Counted from the stretch's first letter, positions 26,246 to 35,726 are shown. The stretch: DNA of 36,092 nt from Gammaproteobacteria bacterium (GCA_027012135.1 JALUZF010000069.1:1-36092); one strand, 5' to 3'. Numbers and translations: made by a program. The notes: generated from the letters alone by a model not told the origin.

Positions 26246-27700
26246 TCATTCAGCATCTTTATTTTCAACCGAATCATCTGCCGCACGAATAGAACGTATT
26301 AGACCGGTGGTGGAACAATTATCCACATATTCCATAACCAGAACTTCACCACCCTGACCCCGTACACACTCTCCGCCTGGGATATCATCGGGATTATTAT
26401 CCCCACCCTTAACCAGCACCGAGGGCGATACCTCGCAAATCAGACGGGTGGGGGTATTTTCATAAAACGGTACCACCCAGTCTACACAACTCAGACCGGC
26501 CAGCACCTGCATACGCCGCTGCATAGTATTAACCGGACGCTCCGGCCCTTTAATGCGTTTTACCGAATCATCATCATTGACTGCCACCACCAGCCGGTCA
26601 CCCAGTTTTTTAGCCTGCTCCAGGTAAGTGACATGACCGGCATGCAGAATATCAAAACAGCCGTTAGTCATAATCACCTTTTCACCATGATTTTTAGCAT
26701 CCCGCACCAGTTCCACCAGGCGTTGCTCTGTCACTATTCCCTGCTCTACATCACTGAGCTGACGCATGGCAGTACGTAATTCATGTACAGTGACAGTGGC
26801 CGTACCCACCTTACCCACGACCACGCTGGCCGCCAGATTAGCGAGCCTGGTAGCATCAACCAGAGAAAGGCCGACGGCTAGCGAAGCCGCCAAGGTGGCA
26901 ATGACCGTATCACCGGCTCCGGTTACATCAAACACATCTCTGGCACGGGTAGGCAGATGTACAGGATTTTGCCCCGACTGAACCAGGGTCATGCCTTTTT
27001 CACTGCGGGTAATTAACAGCGCATTCAGTTCCAGCTGCTGACGTAATTGTTCTGCTTTTTCCAGTAGTTGTGCATCATTTTCACAATGCCCCACTATGGC
27101 TTCAAATTCTGATAAATTGGGCGTCAGTAAGCTCGCACCTCTGTAAATTGAAAAATCATGGCCCTTAGGGTCAATAATGACCTGTTTACCCTCAGCTCTG
27201 GCCAGAGAGATCAGTTCGGGCAGTTCCCGCAGAGTACCTTTTTGATAATCAGAGAACAGCACTACATCATAGTCAGGCAGTTGTTCCTGAAATGCACTGG
27301 ATAAAGACTCACAGCTATCGGCATGAAAACCATCTTCAAAATCAAGCCGGATTAACTGCTGATGACGACTGAGAATGCGTAACTTGGTAATAGTGGTACA
27401 GTTTTCCAGTTCCACAAAACGACAATCCACGCCCTGATGCATTAACCGTTGTTTTAATATTCTGGCCGGTTCATCCTGTCCGGTTAAACCCACCAGTGCT
27501 GGATGACCATTTAATGCCGCAATATTAAGCGCCACATTACCCGCACCGCCTGGACGTTCTTCTGACTCTTCAATTTTAACCACCGGTACCGGTGCTTCGG
27601 GAGAAATTCGGGAAGTTGGCCCATGCCAGTAGCGGTCCAGCATTAAATCCCCAACAACAAGGATTCTAGCCTGAGAGAAATCAGGGATGGTTATTTGCAT
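26246..27700 (-). CDS. hldE: bifunctional heptose-7-phosphate kinase / heptose-1-phosphate adenylyltransferase
   Basis: Makes ADP-D-glycero-beta-D-manno-heptose precursor for the LPS inner core. Residues about 1-320 are a ribokinase-type kinase (VVGDLMLDRYWHGPTSRISPEAPVPV, RPGGAGNVALN, and the anion-hole motif DVTGAGDTVIA). Residues about 340-484 are a nucleotidyltransferase with MTNGCFDILHAGHV (HxGH) and ending in the EYVDNCSTTGLI segment. Both domains look complete; length 484 compares with 477 in E. coli. Its presence, with WaaP, shows a heptose-containing core. Confidence 0.97.
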   Translation of the reverse strand: MQITIPDFSQARILVVGDLMLDRYWHGPTSRISPEAPVPVVKIEESEERPGGAGNVALNIAALNGHPALVGLTGQDEPARILKQRLMHQGVDCRFVELENCTTITKLRILSRHQQLIRLDFEDGFHADSCESLSSAFQEQLPDYDVVLFSDYQKGTLRELPELISLARAEGKQVIIDPKGHDFSIYRGASLLTPNLSEFEAIVGHCENDAQLLEKAEQLRQQLELNALLITRSEKGMTLVQSGQNPVHLPTRARDVFDVTGAGDTVIATLAASLAVGLSLVDATRLANLAASVVVGKVGTATVTVHELRTAMRQLSDVEQGIVTEQRLVELVRDAKNHGEKVIMTNGCFDILHAGHVTYLEQAKKLGDRLVVAVNDDDSVKRIKGPERPVNTMQRRMQVLAGLSCVDWVVPFYENTPTRLICEVSPSVLVKGGDNNPDDIPGGECVRGQGGEVLVMEYVDNCSTTGLIRSIRAADDSVENKDAE

Positions 27701-27912
27701 ATATTTTGTTCTTTTATACTTTTATAGTCTGGCCCGTCCGGAATGACTCTATACCTGTATTGCATCTGCAATCCCCTCTAAAGAAGGATGCTGAAGCCAG
27801 ACAAATGGATAGACACTAATCTGTTGCTCTATGGTATCATATCAGCTTGTTTTAAGCGTAGTTAAACCATCTATTGTACAATCAACAGCTTTTTTTACAA
27901 AAAAAATAACAT

Positions 27913-28866
27913 ATGAGCACTGAGGATTTTTCCTGGCAGGATTATCTTGCCCCAAAATACTGGCCATCCTGGCTGGGTCTGGGGAGTATGAGGGTTCTGG
28001 CCATACTACCGTATCGCACTCAGCTGTTTATTGGGCGTCAATTAGGTAACTTATTTGCCCGCTTATCCCCTTATCGCCGGGAAATTGTACAAACCAATAT
28101 CCAGCTTTGCTTCCCAGAACTCACCGCTGACGAGCAGCAAAAACTTATCAGGGATCATTTTCATTCTATTGGTATCAGTATTGCCGAAACTGCCCTGGCC
28201 TGGTGGGGTAAAGATGAAAGACTAAAAAAAATGCTCACAGTTAAGGGCTATGAGCATGTAGAAAAAGCTTTACAGGAAAGAACCGGGGCTATTTTACTGG
28301 GCGCTCATTATACCACCACTGAAATAGCCGGCCGCATGATAAATATTGACCATAAACTGGCCGTCAGCTATCAGAAAATGCGCAACCCGATTTTTAATCA
28401 CATGACGCTTAAAGGCCGTGAAAAATGTATGGATCGGGTATTTGGTCGCGATGAAATTCGTGCCACTTTTCGCTACGTTAAACAGAATCACTTAATGTGG
28501 ATTGCTGTGGATCAGGATGCCGGAATCGAAAACAGCCTGTTTATCCCTTTTTTCGGTACCCAGGCCGCCAGCCAGACCGTGGCTTCACGTATGGCCAAAG
28601 TGACTAAAGCTCCGGTGATCCCTTATATTTCCAGAAGACTGGATAATGCCAGGGGCTATGTGATTGAATTTTTACCGCCTCTGGAGAATTTTCCAGGGGA
28701 TTCACTGGAAGAAGACACCCTGCGCACCAACCAGATCCTGGAGAAATTTATCCGCCAGGCACCGGAACAATACTTATGGGTACACCGCCGTTTTAAAACC
28801 CGTCCTAAGGGTGAGCCGAAACTGTATCGAAAAAAACCCAGACGAGCCAGAAGAAATAAAAAATAA
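27913..28866 (+). CDS. lpxL: lipid A late acyltransferase (LpxL/HtrB type)
   Basis: A 317-residue inner-membrane acyltransferase that adds a secondary acyl chain to Kdo2-lipid IVA. The catalytic HX4E motif is His132-Glu137 (AHYTTTE), followed by KLAVSYQKMRNP, DQDAGIENSLFIPFFG and the C-terminal YLWVHRRFKTRP, all standard in LpxL. The C-terminal tail is very basic. It is divergent from hldE across a 212-base gap and is followed 16 bases later by a second acyltransferase gene. Confidence 0.94.
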   Translation: MSTEDFSWQDYLAPKYWPSWLGLGSMRVLAILPYRTQLFIGRQLGNLFARLSPYRREIVQTNIQLCFPELTADEQQKLIRDHFHSIGISIAETALAWWGKDERLKKMLTVKGYEHVEKALQERTGAILLGAHYTTTEIAGRMINIDHKLAVSYQKMRNPIFNHMTLKGREKCMDRVFGRDEIRATFRYVKQNHLMWIAVDQDAGIENSLFIPFFGTQAASQTVASRMAKVTKAPVIPYISRRLDNARGYVIEFLPPLENFPGDSLEEDTLRTNQILEKFIRQAPEQYLWVHRRFKTRPKGEPKLYRKKPRRARRNKK

Positions 28867-28882
28867 CATGGCTGTTCAATAA

Positions 28883-29764
28883 ATGACCAAAAGCACTCTA
28901 TTAATCGGCAGTTTAAAAATCCTGTCCTGGCTTCCTTTACCTGTTGTTCATGGCCTGGGCATAATCACAGGCTCCCTGCTCTACTGGATCCCCAATAAAA
29001 CCCGGCGGGTTGCTGAAAAAAACCTGCAGCTCTGCTTTCCCCAACAGTCTGTACAGCAGCGTAAACAATTACTACACCAGAGCATGATTGAAAGCAGCAA
29101 AACCATGCTGGAAATGGGCGCCATGTGGTTCTGGCCGGTAGAACGCCTGTGGAAACTGGATAAAGGTGTTATCGGCCGGGAAAATATTGAGAAAATTCGT
29201 GCTGAGGGGCGGGGGGTTATTGCCCTGACCCCGCACCTGGGGCAATGGGAATTTTTGGGTATGCTGGCACAGAGTATTGCCCCCATGACCAGTTTATACC
29301 GTCCACCGAGAATGCAGAAATTTGATCAGTTTTTAAAATCAGCCCGTAAACGTCTGGGCAATACTCTGGCCCCCACGACTGCATCCGGGGTAAAAATGAT
29401 TTTTTCCTGTCTAAAAAAAGGCGAGATGGCCGGTATTTTACCGGATCAGGATCCCGGCAACAGCGGCGTATTTGCCCCTTTTTTTGGCATCGAGGCTAAT
29501 ACCATGACGCTGATAAATAAGCTGGCAGGTCGCAGTCATGCCGGAATTGTTATTGCTTATGCTGAACGGCTACCCTGGGGAAAGGGTTTTATAACTCATA
29601 TTCACCCGGTTAAAAGCGCAGACATTCTGAATGACGACCCGGTAAAAGCCGCAACCGCCCTTAATCAGGCCATTGAAAAATGTGTCCTTGAACAGCCCTC
29701 TCAATATCAGTGGATTTATAAACGCTTTAAAAAACGTCCTGCAGGCACTGCCAAACTGTATTAA
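28883..29764 (+). CDS. second LpxL/LpxM-type acyltransferase
   Basis: A 293-residue protein of the same family as the preceding one, with a catalytic HX4E motif at His118-Glu123 (PHLGQWE), TSLYRPPRMQKF, LPDQDPGNSGVFAPFFG and the C-terminal YQWIYKRFKKRP. It is more diverged and shorter, so it probably adds a second secondary acyl chain, or acts on a different acceptor; LpxM and general lysophospholipid acyltransferase are both possible. Cotranscribed with lpxL and the InaA-like kinase gene. Confidence 0.9.
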   Translation: MTKSTLLIGSLKILSWLPLPVVHGLGIITGSLLYWIPNKTRRVAEKNLQLCFPQQSVQQRKQLLHQSMIESSKTMLEMGAMWFWPVERLWKLDKGVIGRENIEKIRAEGRGVIALTPHLGQWEFLGMLAQSIAPMTSLYRPPRMQKFDQFLKSARKRLGNTLAPTTASGVKMIFSCLKKGEMAGILPDQDPGNSGVFAPFFGIEANTMTLINKLAGRSHAGIVIAYAERLPWGKGFITHIHPVKSADILNDDPVKAATALNQAIEKCVLEQPSQYQWIYKRFKKRPAGTAKLY

Positions 29765-29790
29765 ACCTTAAATAACGTTACAATAACTGA

Positions 29791-30561
29791 ATGAAATATC
29801 ATCTTTTTGCAGATAACAATACTGAACAGCTGTTTAAACTGAATGATCTGGCCTCATTTTCCGAACTCTGGGAACTGCAGGCTGAGTGGTTTGAGGAGCC
29901 TAATCAACGGCGTAACGGCTGGAGCGGCGTAATTAAATACACCTTAAAAGATACCCAGGGCACAGAAATACCGGTGTTTATCAAGCGTCAGCAGAACCAT
30001 AATCATAAAACCCTGCTGCACCCTCTAAAAGGTGTTCCGACTTTTCGGCGTGAATATTTTAATATCTTACGACTGCAGAAGAAATCCGTGCCTACTATTG
30101 AACCGCTATACTATGGCGAACAACAGATTAATGGCGATGCCCAGAGCATACTCATTACCCGCTCCCTGGAAGGCTATATCAGTTTTGAGGAATTATTTGC
30201 TCTGGATGAGTTACCTGCTACTGATATTATGTATAAAATCATGCAGACTGCGGGACAGACTGTACGTATGATGCACAATGCCAATTATCGCCACGGGGCG
30301 TTATTTCCAAAACATTTTTTTACCCGTTATAGCAAGACAGATGTTGATGTGCGGCTGATTGACCTTGAAAAACTGAAATGGCTTCCCTTTAAAAGCCGCC
30401 TGAGTTTTAATGATCTGTCCCGAGTGATCCGCAGAAGACCGGCCGGTTCGAGGAAAGAGTTCGATATTCTGATAGATGCTTATCTGAAATATGGTGAAGA
30501 TTTAAGCAATACGGCATTGGCCAGAAAGTTACATGCGCTAAGTAAACGGATTAATCATTAA
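29791..30561 (+). CDS. InaA/LPS-kinase-family protein
   Basis: A 256-residue protein with a protein-kinase-like fold of the InaA/Kdo-heptose kinase family: ATP-binding Lys65 (VFIKRQ), Glu88 in FRREYF, a catalytic loop HGALFPKHFF (168-177) and the metal-binding Asp191 (LIDLEKL). The catalytic loop has no HxD aspartate; HGxLxPKH is typical of the InaA branch. It likely acts on LPS core sugar. Last gene of the lpxL run; its 3' end overlaps that of the convergent msbA by 11 bases. Confidence 0.85.
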   Translation: MKYHLFADNNTEQLFKLNDLASFSELWELQAEWFEEPNQRRNGWSGVIKYTLKDTQGTEIPVFIKRQQNHNHKTLLHPLKGVPTFRREYFNILRLQKKSVPTIEPLYYGEQQINGDAQSILITRSLEGYISFEELFALDELPATDIMYKIMQTAGQTVRMMHNANYRHGALFPKHFFTRYSKTDVDVRLIDLEKLKWLPFKSRLSFNDLSRVIRRRPAGSRKEFDILIDAYLKYGEDLSNTALARKLHALSKRINH

Positions 30562-32287
30562 ACTGCTGGCTGTGCAGTTGTTTATAGGTCTCACCTTTGG
30601 CCATAAGCTCGCTATGGCTGCCCTGCTCAATAATTTCTCCATGATCCATAACTACAATTTTATCCACGTGTTCAATAGTGGATAAACGGTGTGCTATTAC
30701 AATAGTAGTCCGGCCTTTGGTCACATTTTTCAGTGCATCCTGAATTTTCCGTTCCGACTCTGTATCCAGTGCCGATGTGGCCTCATCCAGAATTAATATC
30801 GGCGCATCTTTTAACAGTGCTCTGGCAATGGCCAGGCGTTGTCGCTGTCCTCCGGACAATAAGGTACCGTCCTCACCTACCTGGGTATCCAGCCCCTGCT
30901 CCTGCTCATCGATAAACTCCATGGCATGTGCCAGGGTGGCAGCCTGAATGATATCTTCCCGACTGGACTGACTCAGTGAGCCATAGGCAATATTCTTTTC
31001 TATGGTATCGTTAAACAGGGTTACCTGTTGTGTCACCAGGGCTATCTGATCACGCAGATTACTTAAACGATACTCATTCAGCGGCTTGCCATCAAGCAAT
31101 ATTTCACCATCAGGCACTTCATAAAAACGCAGTACCAGGTTGGCCAGGGTGGATTTTCCACTGCCTGAATGCCCAACCAGGGCAACGCTCTGACCCGGTT
31201 CAATGGTCAGGTTAATATTTTTCAGGATCGGTTTTTCAGTGTCCGGGTAATGAAAATTCAGGTTTTTAAATTCCAGCCTGCCTTTTACCCTGTCAACTTG
31301 CAGGGTACCGGTATCCTGTTCTTCATGTTCATCCAGGATCTCAAAAATACTTTCTGCAGCGGCCACTCCGCGCTGGATAATGGCATTGACCTCACTTAAC
31401 TGACGAATGGGCTTGGGCAGTAACCCTGCGGCCGTCATATAAGTAATAAAATCTTTGGGTTCCATATCTCCAATAAAGGACAGAGCCACAAAAACCAGCG
31501 ATGCCAGGGCAAAAGCCACAATCATCTGCAGTACCGGTGTATTAATAGCTGAAGTCATAATTAACTTCATATTCTGGGTAAAATTATTTTTATTAACCTT
31601 ATGAAAACGTTTTTTCTCAAAGTCCTGCCCGGCAAAACTCTTGACTTCTTTATAGCCGTTAATAGCTTCCGAGGAAACATGAGTTAAATCCCCCATGGAA
31701 ACCTGGATTTTTTTACTTAATTTTTTAAAACGCTTACTGGCAAAACTGACAATAAAGGCAATCAGCGGAGCTACTGCAACAAAAGCCAGGGATAATTCCC
31801 AGTTCAGGTAAAACAGATAGCCCAGCAGGGCGATTACAGCAATTCCTTCACGTATCAGAACCTTAATAGCATCGGTTGCAGCACGGGTGACCATGGTGAT
31901 ATTAAAGGTAATTAACGAAATCAGGTGACCGGAAGTATTTTTTTCGTAGAAGCGATTAGGCAGGTAAACCAGTTTATCAAACACGGCATTGCGCAGTTCA
32001 CGCACAATAGAAAAAGCCACCCTGGCCAGAAAATAATTACCCACAAAACTGCCAAGACCACGCATCAGGTAAATACCCAGCAAGGATAAGGGAATTAGAT
32101 AGACAGCCTGCGGATCACGGGTATACACTGCATCAGCCAGCCAGCCAGCCATAGTTGCCAGCAAAGGTTGAGAACTGGAATACAGAACATAGCCGACAAT
32201 ACTCAGGGCAAAAAGCTGCCAGTATGATTTCATGTACGCCAGCAGACGCAAATATACCTGCAGCCCTGATTGCTTCTCTTTACTCAC
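30551..32287 (-). CDS. msbA: lipid A flippase MsbA (ABC exporter)
   Basis: A 578-residue half-transporter that flips lipid A-core across the inner membrane and works as a homodimer. Six membrane segments lie in about 1-310, and the nucleotide-binding domain in about 335-578 with Walker A GHSGSGKST, Q-loop LVTQQVTLF, signature LSGGQRQRLA and Walker B ILILDEATSALD. Length fits E. coli MsbA (582). GTG start at 32287 with TAGGTAGG upstream. Other lipid exporters share these motifs, but the LPS context supports MsbA. Confidence 0.94.
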   Translation of the reverse strand: MSKEKQSGLQVYLRLLAYMKSYWQLFALSIVGYVLYSSSQPLLATMAGWLADAVYTRDPQAVYLIPLSLLGIYLMRGLGSFVGNYFLARVAFSIVRELRNAVFDKLVYLPNRFYEKNTSGHLISLITFNITMVTRAATDAIKVLIREGIAVIALLGYLFYLNWELSLAFVAVAPLIAFIVSFASKRFKKLSKKIQVSMGDLTHVSSEAINGYKEVKSFAGQDFEKKRFHKVNKNNFTQNMKLIMTSAINTPVLQMIVAFALASLVFVALSFIGDMEPKDFITYMTAAGLLPKPIRQLSEVNAIIQRGVAAAESIFEILDEHEEQDTGTLQVDRVKGRLEFKNLNFHYPDTEKPILKNINLTIEPGQSVALVGHSGSGKSTLANLVLRFYEVPDGEILLDGKPLNEYRLSNLRDQIALVTQQVTLFNDTIEKNIAYGSLSQSSREDIIQAATLAHAMEFIDEQEQGLDTQVGEDGTLLSGGQRQRLAIARALLKDAPILILDEATSALDTESERKIQDALKNVTKGRTTIVIAHRLSTIEHVDKIVVMDHGEIIEQGSHSELMAKGETYKQLHSQQFND

Positions 32288-32415
32288 AACCTACCTAATC
32301 TATATTCTGAAAAATTCATATAATAACACAGTATTATAATTCTCGATATTGTGCCTATTTAGGCTGAAAATGTTTTATACTGGTAGTCAGGAAAAAAGAT
32401 GACAGGAGGCATTTT

Positions 32416-32784
32416 ATGAACTGGCTTTTTGGAAAAAAGAAAACTCATTCAAAACTTAAATCACGGACCCCTCTGACACGTAAAGACAAATTGCTCAAGT
32501 TAGCACAATCAAATGCCTATTATTCCGTCAGTATTACCCGGGCAGGTTGTCAGGCTTCCTCACTGCTTATCAATAAAAGTTTCTCTTTTCAGGATGCACC
32601 GACTCTACCTTTAGCCAATTGCAGTGCTGAAAAATGTACCTGTGAATACCTTGGTCTCCTGAACAGGCGGAAATATCAACGCAGAATAAAAGAACGCCGA
32701 CAGTCTTTACGAATGGGGGGTGAAGACAGAAGAGAAACTGGAAGGCGCAAGGATGAAGCCCTGTGGAATAGTTATAGTATCTAA
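32416..32784 (+). CDS. small basic Cys-containing protein of unknown function
   Basis: A 122-residue protein with an ideal Shine-Dalgarno (AGGAGG) 7 bases before its ATG. It has Cys45, Cys69, Cys74 and Cys76 (NCSAEKCTCEY) and a very basic C-terminal half (RRKYQRRIKERRQ, then EDRRETGRRKD). The Cys cluster plus DRR repeats resembles small unnamed proteobacterial proteins I have seen, without known function. Metal or nucleic-acid binding is possible. Its TAA and the TAG of the convergent kinase gene share bases (CTAA at 32781-32784). Divergent from msbA. Confidence 0.75.
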   Translation: MNWLFGKKKTHSKLKSRTPLTRKDKLLKLAQSNAYYSVSITRAGCQASSLLINKSFSFQDAPTLPLANCSAEKCTCEYLGLLNRRKYQRRIKERRQSLRMGGEDRRETGRRKDEALWNSYSI

Positions 32785-34301
32785 ATCCCCATGTTTTGTA
32801 ATAACTCTGTTACCAGTTCTGAGAACTGTCTATGCACTGTTGAAGATTCAGGCCAGTTTTTTATAAAGCGTTTTAAATCCCGCCTGAAGGCTTTTTTAAA
32901 CGGCCGCTCATTACTATGAAACTGCATGGCATCCAGATCAATTAACGTTAAACCATTTTCTGTCAGCAGAATATTATTGGCTTTTAAATCCCCATGGGAC
33001 ATTCTGGATAATATCATTGCCATAAATAACTGTTCAAAGTCCTGCAGGGTGTTTTTACTCAAACTTTCCTGCTCACTTAGTACCGACAGAGCATCAGGAG
33101 CGGGTTCATATTCGCTGAGATAAAAGGCTTTACCTCTGAACCAGCCACAACGCTGCTCAATTACGGCAATCGGTTTGGGAGTTTTAATCCCCAGAACATG
33201 TAACTGGTGAGCATTCTGCCAGGTTTTCCAGGCTCTGCTTGGCCGCCAGAAGCGGCTGAGCCGATGACGGAAATTTTTAATATTGTAGCGTTTAATAACT
33301 ACTTTCTGCTCAGCATACTCAGCCAGTGCTACAGTAGCCGTATTACCATCTTTTAGACGCTCTGATGATTCAGTTAACTCATCCAGGCGCCTGTAAAAGC
33401 TCAACCAGGGGCCGGAAGAATAATCACGCTGCACAACTTCTAGTAACGACCAGGATTTTTCATAACGAAACTCACTGCAGTTCCTGGCGGCCTTCTGCAA
33501 ATATTTTCTAATCCGCCAGCGGCGCCATTTTTGAATATGCCGTTCAATCTGTTTTTGGCTAATGGTAAATTTATGAGCAGTCTGCTGCTGATAAGTATAA
33601 AGAAATGTTTCCAGAAACTGATCATAAACAATAGGTAATTGTGATAGCACATCGGCCAGGTTTTTATGGATCTGGCTCATTTGTTTTCTGACCGATGAAT
33701 TCAGTTCGGATACATCACCGCAGTCCAGGGTATAAATTTTTCCGTTTTCCTGATACACCAGAAAATTATTCAGGTGCAGGTCGATTTGCTGTACATAGGA
33801 ATTATGCATTGCGGCAACCAGTATCATTAACTGTTTAATATAATGCTCTGATTTTTCATCCGGTTTAAATGATATAACATCTTCCAGAGTAGTCTGAGTC
33901 TGGATCTGTTCATACAGCACACAATAGGCTTTATGAGTTTTGTCAACGTTAGTAAAACTGCCATATGACAGTCTCTGTGGTATTAATATCCCGGTTTTTT
34001 TTAAAAGTTCATAGCCTGTTATTTCATTGTTAAAATCATTTTCTGCTTTATCAGGATGAAAAAATATTTTAACAATAATGCTTTTATTGCCCTGTAGTTC
34101 AGAAGCATCCATTAACGCCTGACAGACAATACGTCTCTGCGGTAGCAGCCTGAGAACTTTAGTACAGTTAAGGACTTTAGTACAGTTAAGGTCTTCTGTA
34201 TATTTTATCTGGAAAGGAACAGGCAGGGTTCTTCCCATCTGAAACAGCAGGGAGGGGTCCAGTACAATAAGCTGACGACCGTTTATTTTATTCTCGTTCA
34301 T
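32781..34301 (-). CDS. double LPS-kinase-like protein (two tandem kinase domains)
   Basis: A 506-residue protein made of two kinase-like halves. Half one (about 20-245) has Lys78 (IIVKIFF), Glu93, catalytic loop QQIDLHLNNF (Asp174, Asn179) and Asp193 (LDCGD). Half two (about 290-506) has Lys337 (VVIKRYN), loop MSHGDLKANNILL (His436, Asp438, Asn443) and Asp455 (LIDLD). Both retain the residues expected for catalysis, so two phosphotransfers or one active plus one regulatory half are possible. Relatives are the Kdo/heptose kinases (WaaP, InaA). It overlaps the upstream kinase gene by 14 bases. Confidence 0.82.
   Translation of the reverse strand: MNENKINGRQLIVLDPSLLFQMGRTLPVPFQIKYTEDLNCTKVLNCTKVLRLLPQRRIVCQALMDASELQGNKSIIVKIFFHPDKAENDFNNEITGYELLKKTGILIPQRLSYGSFTNVDKTHKAYCVLYEQIQTQTTLEDVISFKPDEKSEHYIKQLMILVAAMHNSYVQQIDLHLNNFLVYQENGKIYTLDCGDVSELNSSVRKQMSQIHKNLADVLSQLPIVYDQFLETFLYTYQQQTAHKFTISQKQIERHIQKWRRWRIRKYLQKAARNCSEFRYEKSWSLLEVVQRDYSSGPWLSFYRRLDELTESSERLKDGNTATVALAEYAEQKVVIKRYNIKNFRHRLSRFWRPSRAWKTWQNAHQLHVLGIKTPKPIAVIEQRCGWFRGKAFYLSEYEPAPDALSVLSEQESLSKNTLQDFEQLFMAMILSRMSHGDLKANNILLTENGLTLIDLDAMQFHSNERPFKKAFRRDLKRFIKNWPESSTVHRQFSELVTELLQNMGI
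34156..34191. repeat. in-frame 18-bp tandem duplication
   Basis: ACTTTAGTACAGTTAAGG occurs twice in direct succession inside the double-kinase gene, adding a repeated LNCTKV hexapeptide near residues 38-50. The copies are identical, which points to a recent slippage event; it keeps the frame and lies outside the kinase motifs. Confidence 0.9.
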
Positions 34302-35049
34302 GGAAGAACTGTAAAACTTTTCTGATTTGTTTTTTATGCTGTTGGTTTAACTTTTTACATTGAGCATAATCTTTATAGAAGGCTAATCTCTGCGTTCGAC
34401 TTAGTTCATATTTCGCACGTTTATCCAGACAGGCCAGATCCTTAATAATACGATAAGCTAAAAAAGGTCGAATCCATTTCATTCCGGCTGGACAGTCAAT
34501 CAGGTATATGTATGGATAGTCAGACTTTATATCCACCATAATATTGCGCCATTTAAGATCATTATGGGCAAAATGATGAGCATGCAGTTTGCGGGTAATT
34601 TCCGCCAGCTGGTGACTGACCTGAGACAACCATTTTTTATGTTTTAAACGTTCCGGCATATTATCAGCTATATGCACCAGGTCGAAACAGTTGCTCAGTT
34701 CTTCGGTGATAAGAATACCCCGTTGCACAACAATCCCTTTACGCTCTTCACCATAAGCAACCAGGGGGGCGGCCGGTATCCCTATTTTTTTAAACCAGAG
34801 CAGGTTCTTCCACTCCATTTTAACTTTGCTGAAACTGATGAAACGCGGCACTACCCGTTTAAAACGGGCATATTTTTTCAGGTAGAAGTTTTTATTATCC
34901 AGAGTGATTTTAAAAACCTTACCCTCAATATACTGTCCTTTAAAATTATAAACCTCATTAAAATCCTTTAACTGCTCGGCCACTTTTGTACCCTGATATT
35001 CAGGAACAATATGCCATTGCAGCCGTTTTGAAAACAGGGATTTAAACAT
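34288..35049 (-). CDS. LPS core kinase-like protein (WaaP/Kdo kinase family)
   Basis: A 253-residue protein with a kinase-like fold: Lys58 (FYLKKYAR), Glu79 (VKMEWKNLL), catalytic loop HAHHFAHNDLKWRNIM (Asp164, Asn169) and metal-binding Asp185 (YLIDCPAG). All key residues are present. The WRNI after the catalytic Asp and the GIPAAPLVAYGEER stretch fit LPS heptose/Kdo kinases. It starts 11 bases after the methyltransferase gene stop, and overlaps the double-kinase gene by 14 bases, so these form one operon. Confidence 0.85.
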   Translation of the reverse strand: MFKSLFSKRLQWHIVPEYQGTKVAEQLKDFNEVYNFKGQYIEGKVFKITLDNKNFYLKKYARFKRVVPRFISFSKVKMEWKNLLWFKKIGIPAAPLVAYGEERKGIVVQRGILITEELSNCFDLVHIADNMPERLKHKKWLSQVSHQLAEITRKLHAHHFAHNDLKWRNIMVDIKSDYPYIYLIDCPAGMKWIRPFLAYRIIKDLACLDKRAKYELSRTQRLAFYKDYAQCKKLNQQHKKQIRKVLQFFHERE

Positions 35050-35060
35050 GCCCGGAATAA

Positions 35061-35699
35061 TTATGCTTTAGGTTTAAACACAGCCAGGTGCAGGGTATGC
35101 AAAATCGGAGTCTGGGCAAAGTCCTTAACCAGCTCATAACCCGCCTGCTCAAAATACCCTTTTATTTCATTTAAGGGCGTTGTTTCCTGGCTGGATTTTC
35201 TACCGCCGAGCATTACCCGTAATTTACGCTTCCACGAGGTTACCGATACCGGAGACAGGTATGAGATCAATACATACTGATTGGAAATACGGGTCAGCTC
35301 ATTAATAAGATGCTGGCGGGCTTCAGGGGTTAACAGGTGGTGGAAAAAACGGAAACACAGAACCGCATCAAACTCACCATCCTGAAACGGCGTATGCTTA
35401 AGGTTGGCTTCCATTAAGGTGCATTGAATATTATCCTGTTCTGCCAGTTCCTTAGCCTTGATAATTGCCGCTTCACCCGCATCCACACCGGTAGCATCAT
35501 AGCCCATCTGGGCCAGCAAAAATGTAGCACGACCTATACCGCAGGGGGCATCAAGTACCTTTTTAACATTTTTAAGACTTGAAAATGCTTTTTTTACCAG
35601 GTCCATTTCTGCCCGATGCTTGGCCGCTCTGCGAGTTGTATAATCCTCGGCTTTATCCATTGTTGACTTAATTCGAGCGTCATTAAAACCACTTGTCAT
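35061..35699 (-). CDS. class I SAM-dependent methyltransferase
   Basis: A 212-residue methyltransferase of the type-11/UbiE-like group: SAM motif VLDAPCGIGRATFLLAQ (about 49-65), acidic loop TGVDAGEAAI, and FDAVLCFRFFHHL after strand 4. The substrate is not evident. Set between waaP and the other kinase genes in one operon, it probably modifies LPS core or acts with the kinases, but general small-molecule methylation cannot be ruled out. Confidence 0.88.
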   Translation of the reverse strand: MTSGFNDARIKSTMDKAEDYTTRRAAKHRAEMDLVKKAFSSLKNVKKVLDAPCGIGRATFLLAQMGYDATGVDAGEAAIIKAKELAEQDNIQCTLMEANLKHTPFQDGEFDAVLCFRFFHHLLTPEARQHLINELTRISNQYVLISYLSPVSVTSWKRKLRVMLGGRKSSQETTPLNEIKGYFEQAGYELVKDFAQTPILHTLHLAVFKPKA

Positions 35700-35726
35700 A
35701 TATTTTTCCTGTTTTTTTTAACTACA

